Assembly (NCBI GenBank): GCA_025765595.1
Contig: JAIVFH010000520.1
Span: forward strand, 1 to 16,292
Source of the DNA: Obelidium mucronatum
Lineage: Eukaryota > Chytridiomycota > Chytridiomycetes > Chytridiales > Chytriomycetaceae
Direction: 5' to 3'
DNA length: 16,292 nt
The notes beneath the pieces were generated by a model that saw only the letters and a program-made list of their open reading frames with translations, did no database searches and was not told the DNA's origin. Shown one piece after another: positions 9,151 to 16,292 of the stretch. The position numbers were made by a program, and so were the translations under genes. Within the stretch, counting starts at the first letter, position 1. Every line of letters starts with the position of its first letter.

Positions 9151-10434
9151 ATGCCACCGTCCAAAAGCCAAGACGCTACTCGTACGACCTACCCTTGTCA
9201 ATGGGAAAAACTGTCATCATCTGAAGATGCCACCAACCAACCCAAACAACAGCACTGCCCCCACATTTTCAGTGACCCCGATGAGCTTTTTGCCCATATT
9301 TCGGAAGACCATATTGGTCGTAAAGAGTTTGGAAATCTTTGCTTGAGCTGCAAGTGGTTGGGATGTCCACGGCACTCACGAGTTCTTACAAAGCGTGACA
9401 ATATTGTTAGCCATGTTCGCTCACATGTGCCGCACCGCGCAAGTAAATGCAAAGACTGCCATAAAGAGTTTAAATGGCCACAGGATCTCAAGAAGCACTG
9501 CCTTAAAATGGGATGTACATATGTTGAGCCGAAGGGGAAAGGAAAATCCGGACCATCTGCTGTCATTTTTGTGGATGCTAAGGATGGAACTGGTCCAGCC
9601 TTGGTTCGATATGGAGCTAGTTTAACGGGTGGAAGACAGAAGTTGATTCAGCGTATCGGCGCTGACGGTATTTCTGTATCTCGAACGACACGGCAAGTTG
9701 CAAAGAAGGTCGATGACCAAGGGTCAATTGATGATGACTCGACCAAAAAATCTGAGTCCATTGAGCAATTAAGGGCCCCAAATAAGGAGTCTTTGGACGC
9801 CATACGCAGCTCCGATTCTGAAGTAGGGGTGCTACCTGGAATTTCTCAGCTACTTTCCTATGCCACCAACTTGAAGCGATTGACTTCGGAGACATCGGAT
9901 TCGAATTATACAGCGTACGAAAACCAGCAGGAAGTGGAACGATACTATCGCGATACTCCATCCACTGTTGCCAGTGTGGGATATTCTGTAGCTCAGCAAC
10001 ATCATCACAGTTATTATCATCATCAAAGACAAAATCAACCTGAATCTACTTCTACTGAGTTCCAACCCACTCTCTGTAACCAATCTACGCACAATTTTCA
10101 GCCGCCTTATATATCGCCAAGGGAAACCCCATATGAGTCAACAAGCTTTACTCCTTTTCGAAATTCGAATCACCAAATTCACCAGATATCTCAGTCTTCT
10201 CAAAATCATTACAGTCCGCAGAGATTGGCCCCAGAGCGGTACAGGCCCTACCCGACTCCACATCCAATACAGTACTATCACCACACGGTCCATACCCACC
10301 CTTCGTCATGTCACGCCAATATTACCAACGAAGTACATCATATTGATGTAGAATTACATCATCAAGCTACCAATAACCCATATCCAAATGGATTTTCCTA
10401 TCCAAGTGATTCAAGTTCCCAGCAAGGAAGCTAG
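9151..10434 (+). CDS. PacC/Rim101-like zinc-finger protein, intronless, C2HC third finger
   Basis: A single uninterrupted frame of 427 residues, the tandem neighbour of the 7658 gene. Fingers: C16/C36/H49/H54 (a longer first Cys-Cys spacing than in its relatives), C67/C72/H88/H92 and C100/C103/H116/C122. Hallmarks EDHIGRK, KRDNIVSHVRSH and FKWPQDLKKHC are present. Residues 134-164 carry the GPS...LVRYGASLTGGRQK motif. LPGISQLL near residue 230 matches LPGVLSLL of the 7658 gene. The C-terminal about 150 residues are rich in His, Tyr, Gln, Pro and Ser, including HHHSYYHHQ. I see no YPXL/I motif of the kind PalA uses to dock on PacC. The shared intron loss, C2HC finger and motif indicate that this gene and 7658 arose by duplication. 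Its codon use is much less GC-rich than that of its twin. A nuclear transcription factor is the likely role. Confidence 0.87.
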   Translation: MPPSKSQDATRTTYPCQWEKLSSSEDATNQPKQQHCPHIFSDPDELFAHISEDHIGRKEFGNLCLSCKWLGCPRHSRVLTKRDNIVSHVRSHVPHRASKCKDCHKEFKWPQDLKKHCLKMGCTYVEPKGKGKSGPSAVIFVDAKDGTGPALVRYGASLTGGRQKLIQRIGADGISVSRTTRQVAKKVDDQGSIDDDSTKKSESIEQLRAPNKESLDAIRSSDSEVGVLPGISQLLSYATNLKRLTSETSDSNYTAYENQQEVERYYRDTPSTVASVGYSVAQQHHHSYYHHQRQNQPESTSTEFQPTLCNQSTHNFQPPYISPRETPYESTSFTPFRNSNHQIHQISQSSQNHYSPQRLAPERYRPYPTPHPIQYYHHTVHTHPSSCHANITNEVHHIDVELHHQATNNPYPNGFSYPSDSSSQQGS

Positions 10435-10514
10435 ATTTTTTTCTCCTTTTTTGGAGAAATTGCGGCACGAAAAATTTACAAAAGACATAACTCCCAAGTT
10501 GTACTCTTTTTAAA

Positions 10515-10520
10515 AATAAA
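10515..10520 (+). terminator. polyadenylation signal AATAAA
   Basis: AATAAA lies 80 bases after the stop of the 9151 gene. Confidence 0.5.
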
Positions 10521-10673
10521 ACTGGATTAACTAATTTTATTAATGAATAATTAACAGCTTTGGTTTCGAAACTTGGCTTTTCGCACCTTGTCATCAGGTT
10601 TTGCCAAGTATCAGGGTATCCTCGACATTCTCCCATTGTCTAATACTTTCCTTGATGAAAAAAAGTTCAAAAT

Positions 10674-10928
10674 TCAATTGAGGCAGTGTATGCCAAACTT
10701 AAAGTAGTAGCCCTGAGTAGAAGTTGGCAAGTAAAGCCTCTTCAAGTTGCTAAATGAGATCGACATACTTTCAAGACGTTCTTCAAAAGTAAAATCATAA
10801 TGACTTCCAATCACCACATTGAAGAACTTTGGGCAACAGACAACACACAAGCGGCGATTTGGGCTTGACAGGTGAATGCGAAGCACGAGTTTTTCAAATC
10901 TGAATTTTCGTTGCCCAAAAATTTTCAG
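10674..10928 (-). pseudogene. possible remnant of an unrelated gene (LRR/F-box-like flavour)
   Basis: On the minus strand a frame of 84 codons is open from 10928 to a TGA at 10674-10676. It lacks an ATG near its start, but its composition is protein-like, with LVLRIHLSSPNRRLCVVCC and LESMSISFSNLKRLYLP, the latter resembling a leucine-rich-repeat strand. It ends abruptly. It could be a decayed 3' fragment of an F-box or LRR protein, or simply a chance open frame. Confidence 0.2.
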
Positions 10929-10931
10929 TCA

Positions 10932-12479
10932 ATGGAAGATCAACCCGTCGGAGCTCCCTCTTCCCCTTCCTTCTTAGGAGACTGTTTGTGGCAGAAACCG
11001 AACGATGAGATTTGTCGGCTTAAGTTCACCAACCCGGAGGTCTTTTACAAGCATCTCCTCGAAGAACATGTTGGCCGAAAGTCTAATAGCCGCTATCCTC
11101 TGTCGTTGAACTGTCGTTGGACAGGTTGCTCCCACGCAAAGAAACCCTTTTCCAAGCGGGACCATATTGCCAGTCACTGTCGAGCGCATGTCAATTACAA
11201 GGCCTATGTGTGTGGCGATTGCAATTCTCCATTCAAGTGGTATGTAGTTAATGCCCTTATCTGTATTCTCGACTATGTGTGCATGTATTAAGTTAAAGTA
11301 CCCTTGCTTTCTGTATTTTGGATGGTTAGGCCACACGATCTTAAGAAGCATTGCATCGCCAATAACCACTCTCTTCCAAATGAAGGCAGTTCCTCTGGCA
11401 CCTCATCTGGCGTATCATCATCGAAAGCAAGTCCTCGAATGCGAGGTCTCCGTGAAAGCGAAAGATCCCGAACTGCCAAAAAGAGGTCTCTCCGCAAAGC
11501 ATCGACAAACTCATTATCAGTGAAGTCCGAGGATTCACCTTCAGTAGAATCGTCAACTCCCACCAGCAGCCAGTCAACAACACCCATGCCTTCGAATCAG
11601 GAAGCCACTGATCCCGAAGTCTTGAAAATCAACCAAGTGATGGCTGGAACAGGTGGTGCTTTCGACTTCGAATTGGATTCAACGTCTGTTGGAAATTTAG
11701 ACAGCACGCTCGGCTTTGTGAATCAAGGGTCATCTGTCGTTGACTCCATGTTTTCCCAGTCGTTTGGATCCGACTTTGTCAGCCAAATGAATCAACCATT
11801 CGCCTCACCACTGCCGCCACCAGTGACGTCATTCATCCAAACCCCATTGCATATGAATTTCCCCCAAGATAATCATAACATTTCTTCTTCATTTCTCCTG
11901 CCCATGTCGTCTCAAGTTGGAACAACACCAAACTTCAATGTTGACTTGAATTCATTTTCGCAGTATACTCCCAACTTTTCGCACCAGAGCCCTGCTTTGG
12001 GGTTACCTTCTATTCAACATACCCAATCTCTGCCAATAGCTTTGATGAACCAGCAGCTCAGCACGCCGACTTTCAGTCCTGTGCAAAATGCTGCTGCCGT
12101 GACCGCCATAGACCAACAATCATCAAACTACCGCTATTTCTTGGAGGCCCGTAAAATTCAACTGAGGATTATGAGACATCGCAGTGAAAATGGAATGGAC
12201 TCGTCTTCATCCCCTTCCTTCATGAATCTCCTTCCATCTTCTTCAACAATGGTCATGTCGCCTACTCAGGGCCTGCCCCAAAGCAATAACTTGAGGATGA
12301 CATTCCCAAATCAGTTCATGACTGCAAATCAATTTCCGCCGCCGTCGTCCCTTCCTACATTCGCTTCCAGCTCGCAGTCGTTACTTGTAAAACCACAAAT
12401 CCCGCTGTCACAACGTGAGCAACAGATGCAGGATACATGGTTTGGTGGGGGTATGACGCAAGACCCGTCGAACCTTTAG
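10932..12479 (+). CDS. PacC/Rim101-like zinc-finger transcription factor
   Basis: Two exons, 10932-11239 and 11330-12479, joined across a 90-bp intron (GTATGT to GTTAG, phase 2) that splits the Trp codon of FKW; the product is 485 residues. ATG 10932 makes exon 1 exactly 308 nt, as in the minus-strand gene. Fingers: C18/C28/H41/H46, C61/C66/H82/H86 and C94/C97/H110/H116. Hallmarks EEHVGRK, KRDHIASHCRAH and FKWPHDLKKHC are intact. After the fingers come a Ser/Arg/Lys-rich stretch with RSRTAKKRSLRK (possible nuclear localisation signal), then a Ser/Gln/Pro/Asn-rich low-complexity tail with an acidic-hydrophobic patch, FDFELD, that could activate transcription. It lacks the LTGG motif and the His-rich tail of some relatives. 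It is the most complete and canonical member and, with the minus-strand gene, probably closest to the ancestral gene structure. Confidence 0.88.
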
Positions 12480-12599
12480 ATTAAATTTTTGGGAAGTTTT
12501 TTTATGCCTCAAGCTTTCTCTTTCCATTTTTTTTATGGTGTTGTAAATCTTCGATACTCTAAAAAAGATTCATGCTTATCTTATAAGGTTGATATATAT

Positions 12600-13745
12600 A
12601 TGGATATTCAAAATATTTCGACGGGATGGGTCTACTCGTACGTTTGGGACAACAAAGACTATGCCTCGTGGTTCGTAAATTGTGTCAAATGATCACAATT
12701 TCGTTGATTTGTATTTGAATCACACCAGGGCCGCGTATCTCGGCTTCCAACTATTCTATTGCTTATATTTGACGTTCGAAATACCTTCAAAGTTCAAACA
12801 AACGCTCATATGGTTCACGATCGTCTTTGCGGTGGCCGTGAATATTGGAGCCGCAGTCTCCGCGTTCTTTTTCTTGGACTGCCTCATGTTCAACACGAAT
12901 CCAGATCCAGCGACTTGTGGATCGCAGCTTCACGCGTGTTATTTTTTTGAAGCCATCGCGTTCTTGCTTTCGTATATTTTGCTTTTTTACCGCAAATACG
13001 TCTTGATTCCGAGTCAAATCTTCAACCGTACTGGTTTACTTGATTCTCTCGTATTATTACTCTGTATCGCGCTCAGTCTCACCTTAAACGTGTCATGTAT
13101 ATACGGCGATATCGATACATGTTTCAATCAAGATATTTATCAAGCAAGCGCAAGCGTTCTTTCGTTTGTATACTTTGAAATATGGTTTCTGTATTCCGTT
13201 TCGATTCAGTCGTTGCAGCAGCAGACAACTTCGTCAAGGAGGATCTCTGGGAAACAGAAGCTGGAGATTTTCCAGTTGTCTTTGTTGACTGGGACGATGG
13301 CTTTCATTTACCTCGTGGGAAGCATCAGTTATCATACGTGGGGAGGCAATTTTTATACGAACGCAATGTGGAATATGTGAGTAGAGTGAGGACCTCAAAC
13401 TTGGAAGTATTTCTTTTGGCGCTAAATTCACTTCATCGAATTAATACTCCCAGGGGATGGTGCATTCTTCCCTTGTTATGCATTCAAACGGTTATTTCTA
13501 GGCGGTTCTTGGATATTTTTAAGAATACGGGACTGGTTACGAATACTAAAACGGTCAACGGTCGGGACCAAGAAAGGGAATCCGTCACAACCAAGCCGCT
13601 TACGAGGGTCAGCACGGTATCATCGAGGATGTCAATATCAAAAATATCAAGCTCTGCTGGTGTGAGTTCTCTGAGCAGAGCCCGGGAGCGAAGTAGTATT
13701 GTTCGTCAGACAGAGTTTCCCAAATTGCCCGGAGCTCCGTCGTAA
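12600..13745 (+). CDS. seven-transmembrane, GPCR-like protein (copy 1)
   Basis: Three exons, 12600-12670, 12729-13376 and 13454-13745; introns of 58 and 77 bp with GT/AG ends; 336 residues. ATG 12600 gives a short N-terminus with an NIS glycosylation sequon, followed by GWVYSYVW. Seven hydrophobic spans follow, starting approximately at AAYLGFQLF, TLIWFTIVF, HACYFFEAI, LLDSLVLLL, SASVLSFVY, IFQLSLLTG and GWCILPLLC. Basic residues lie in the loops after spans 3 and 5 and after span 7, placing the N-terminus outside and the Ser-rich tail inside. Cys residues before span 3 and in the following outer loop (CIYGDIDTCFNQDIYQ) could form the disulfide typical of GPCRs. I recognise no DRY or NPxxY motif and cannot name the family. 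It lies directly after a PacC-like gene; PalH/Rim21 is also 7TM, but I see no specific similarity. Confidence 0.8.
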
Positions 13746-13847
13746 GCATCGATGTAAAAAGCAAAGAATACATTAGTAAATTAAATCACAATTGGCTCAA
13801 GTTTTTCTCAATCATTTTTCTTTCTGTCAATCCGTCGTTGTCGATCT

Positions 13848-15111
13848 ATGGTTGTTCCTGCATTCTTCTCCACACCCAACGCAACGGACGCCGTGACCTC
13901 CGGATGGACCTACTCGTACGTAGTGGCAGAATAAAGACTTTGCTTCATGGTAAGATTGGTGTCGAGAAGTTGACAACAAGCGTTGACGTCAATATTCCAA
14001 AGGGCCGCATTTTTGGTCTATCAACTCTTCTATTGCCTTATTCTACTCTCTGATTTCTGCCTCAAATACAAAAAGAAAACAATTTGGATAGTGATTGGTT
14101 CTGCGATACTTGCAAACATGGGCGCGTCCATCTCTGGTCTCTTCTTTATCGATTGCCTCCTCTTCAACACGCATCCAGATCCAAACGTTTGCCACCGCCA
14201 ACTCAACGCGTGCTATGTCTTTGAAGCGCTATGCTATCTCTTTTCGTTACTACCTCCTCTTTTTTCGAAAGTTCATTGTGGTTCCCAGTGAGCTTTTCGA
14301 TAAACCAGGAGCCCTTGATTTCTTTATAATGCTGATCTGTATGGGATGTTCACTGGCGCTCAATGTCCCTTGTATCTATGGAGATATTGTCACTTGTTTC
14401 AATCAAGATATTTATCAAGCTGGGGCGTGTTGTCTGTCGTTCCTGTACTTTGAGATCTTGTTTCTAGTTCAAGTTGCAGGAAAGACTTTCGAGGCGTCCT
14501 CAAATAGTCGTAAAAGTACTTCAAGGACTACAGGGCGGCAGAAAATCGAGATTCTTCAGATGTGCGTCTTGACAGGAAGTATTGCCTTGGTGTACCTGTT
14601 TGGGAGTTTGAGGTTTGTCATCATGATGATATTTAAGAAAGTACTTTGATAATCGTCGTCTTATGCACCCTTCATCCATAGTTACAAGAGCTGGGGAGGC
14701 AATTTCTACACGAATGCAATGTGGAATATGTAAGTTTGAATTGAAGATAGGGACCAGTTTGATATAGACTTTTGCGGTAGGGGCTGGTGTGTTCTTCCGC
14801 TGTTTTGCATTCAAACAGTTATGTCTCGGCGGTTTATGGACCTATTCAAAGAAACTGGGTTGGTGAATCAGGACTCAGCACTTGCAACCAACAACTCCTC
14901 AGCTGGAAAGCTAACTATTCGAGCCAGCGTACGCAGCATGAATTCTTTTTCGTCTTCGAGGCGGGGAAGTAGTTCAGCTGTCAACGGAGCAACCGGACGT
15001 GAAAGTACTCGTGAAAGTACTCGAGGGAGGGACATTATTACAAATGCAGTTAAAATAAGTTCAAGCCATTTGAACGTGGCGGGGATTGGGCGGCGGCATT
15101 CAAGTCGCTAA
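13848..15111 (+). CDS. seven-transmembrane, GPCR-like protein (copy 2) with two apparent +1 frame breaks
   Basis: Tandem paralogue of the 12600 gene. Exons 13848-13949, 14003-14612, 14682-14729 and 14781-15111; introns of 53, 69 and 51 bp with good GT/AG ends. The intron after ASW and the one within the WNM codon are at the same positions as in copy 1; the intron at 14613 is extra. The N-terminus has an NAT sequon before GWTYSYV. Matches to copy 1 include QLFYCL, FNTHPDP, YGDI.TCFNQDIYQA, WGGNFYTNAMWNMGWC and SRRFMD. Two places need one base removed to follow copy 1: near 13920-13923 (between SYV and WQNKDFASW) and at the TT of 14247-14248 (between LFS and YYLLFFRK). Without correction the first frame stops at 13932. 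Intact splice sites and conserved protein on both sides favour sequence error over decay. The Ser/Arg-rich cytoplasmic tail includes a doubled ESTR. Confidence 0.72.
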
Positions 15112-15129
15112 CTTCATTTTGGGTGTGAA

Positions 15130-15135
15130 AATAAA
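15130..15135 (+). terminator. polyadenylation signal AATAAA
   Basis: AATAAA lies 18 bases after the stop of the second 7TM gene and only 28 bases before the next start codon. Confidence 0.5.
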
Positions 15136-15162
15136 CTGACCCCTGCACTGTACTTCCAGAAA

Positions 15163-16292
15163 ATGTCCTTGGAACTTGGCACATTGGCACTTGGCACAAC
15201 CAAAAGCACTCAAAGTCAGGCATCTTCCGATTGTAAGCCGTCGAGCCAACTGCAGGGGCAGCAGGAGGCTGGGAAGAGTCAGCCATGGAAGGACTCAATA
15301 GCCTCGCTACCACCACTCAGTGGCTCACTGGTTTCGGCTGAAGCAGGACAGCCTGCAGCTTCTCCGTTTATTTGCCTGTGGGCGGTCGAGCCTGGAAAGC
15401 CCTGTATGCTCAACTTCGCTGATCCAGGTATGGCTAGAGGAAAGCTCCCTCAATTTGCGATTTTGCTCATTTTCAAATCATCACAGACGTATTCTACGCA
15501 CATCTCGCAGAAGAACACGTTGGCCGCAAGTCGCATGGAAATCTGACACTCCATTGTGCCTGGATGGGCTGCGGTCACGGCGATCGGGCCTTTACGAAGC
15601 GAGACCATATCGTGAGCCATTGTCGGGCACATGTTCCTTTCAAGGCGAATGTTTGCGGCGATTGTAAGGCTCAATTCAAATGGTATGTGCTCAGTTTTTT
15701 TCTTCTTTTTGTTGTTGCTAGTTCTTTGGGCATGTGTGCCAAGGTTCGAGGGATGAGTTGAAAAAAGGAATGAGAATCATTGACGTTTATTGACTGATCC
15801 GTTTGATTAGGCCACAGGACTTGAAAAAACATTGTCTGAAACAAGGACATGCATTCATTGAGCCATCTGCTCGCGCTGAGAGACCCGGGCCATCGACAGT
15901 AGTTGTTGACCATGATACAGGTGCATCGATGGTGAGAGAAGGTCCAAGACTAACGGGAGGGACAAGGAAGCCAGGGCGGGGTCGTGGTATATCATTGGTT
16001 CCCAGGGCGTCGAATGCGCAACAGCAACAACAGCAACAACAGTTGATTCAACAGTTACAGAGACAACTTAATCAACAACAGTCACCACAGCGCCAAAACC
16101 ACGAAGAAGCTACAATCTCCGATCCAACCATTTCGGTGGATCAATCGAATGAATCAATCCTGGCGGCTCTATTGTCGCTGGGGAAACCGCAACAGACCTT
16201 TAAAATTCAGTATCAGCAGAGCCAGCACTATCAGCCACAAACATTCCCAATCGAATTCAATACTCAGCAGCAACTGCACTTTAATCAGTCAC
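15163..16292 (+). CDS. PacC/Rim101-like zinc-finger protein with polyglutamine tract (3' partial)
   Basis: Exons 15163-15427, 15487-15682 and 15811 to the window edge; introns of 59 bp (phase 1, inside finger 1) and 128 bp (phase 2, splitting the FKW codon). At least 314 residues. Fingers: C71/C81/H94/H99, C112/C117/H133/H137 and C145/C148/H161/H167, with EEHVGRK, KRDHIVSHCRAH and FKWPQDLKKHC. Residues 180-207 carry a GPST...MVREGPRLTGGTRK version of the motif found in the 7658 and 9151 genes, followed by a basic GRGRG stretch and a Gln-rich region with eight consecutive Gln. ESILAALLSLGK further on may correspond to the LPGxxxLL element of the other two. The intron in finger 1 is unique to this gene in the window. 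It combines the ancestral-type finger intron and His in finger 3 with the LTGG motif, so it links the two subgroups. Confidence 0.86.
16019..16042 (+). repeat. CAA/CAG repeat encoding polyglutamine
   Basis: Eight consecutive Gln codons mix CAA and CAG in the third exon of the 15163 gene; more Gln-rich sequence follows to about 16095. The mixed codons argue for selection on the protein rather than pure triplet slippage. Confidence 0.85.

Larger units (their letters stand above)
10435..10931. other. 497-base intergenic region
   Basis: It holds the 3' flank of the 9151 gene with AATAAA at 10515, a minus-strand coding-like remnant (10674-10928), and the promoter of the 10932 gene. CTTGGC at 10572 and GCCAAG at 10603 form an inverted pair matching the PacC core GCCARG, which could also be chance. 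Confidence 0.5.

Noticed and set aside
12489..12599. Upstream extension of the first 7TM gene to about 12489
   Set aside because: It would need a non-ATG start; ATG 12600 gives a short N-terminus with a glycosylation sequon, like the tandem copy.

Overview
The window is eukaryotic nuclear DNA, most likely from a zoosporic (chytrid-type) fungus; this is inferred, not proven. The grounds are: short introns of about 51-128 bp with GTATGT/GTAAGT-type donors and TAG/CAG acceptors, very tight gene spacing, AATAAA signals after several stops, zinc-finger proteins of the fungal PacC/Rim101 type, and a tandem cyclic-nucleotide-binding protein of a kind typical of flagellated lineages.

Layout. (1) 1-2133, minus strand: a PacC/Rim101-like gene, 3' end outside the window, with two consecutive triple zinc-finger arrays and a very long Pro/His/Tyr-rich tail. 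(2) 2558-6034, plus: a large protein with two cyclic-nucleotide-binding (CNB) domains, five likely introns and at least one unexplained reading-frame break. (3) 6062-6755: a TMEM70-family mitochondrial inner-membrane protein. (4) 7658-8930 and 9151-10434: a head-to-tail pair of PacC-like genes with no intron in the fingers, a C2HC third finger and His/Tyr/Gln-rich tails; the first has a frame change. (5) 10932-12479: another PacC-like gene with the conserved finger intron. (6) 12600-13745 and 13848-15111: a tandem pair of seven-transmembrane (7TM), GPCR-like proteins; the second needs two single-base corrections to stay in frame. (7) 15163-16292: a fifth PacC-like gene running off the right edge, with a polyglutamine tract.

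The striking feature is the local expansion: five PacC-type transcription-factor genes (six finger arrays) within 16 kb, interleaved with two 7TM proteins. In studied fungi, PacC/Rim101 is the output of the ambient-pH pathway whose plasma-membrane sensor (PalH/Rim21) is a 7TM protein. A functional receptor-regulator link here is a hypothesis from gene neighbourhood only. The finger arrays all share the PacC plan (Cys-x-Trp start, EHVGRK-type link, KRD-SH-R-H second finger, FK-PQDLKKH third finger), with Trp or Leu where classical PacC has Arg. Gene structure separates them: an intron splitting the FKW codon is in the minus-strand gene (twice), the 10932 gene and the 15163 gene, and is missing from the 7658/9151 pair.

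Several frames break by what looks like one extra base each (CNB gene, 7658 gene, second 7TM gene). Uncorrected sequence errors are the simplest explanation, and gene models there are provisional. I found no rRNA, tRNA, CRISPR or transposon.
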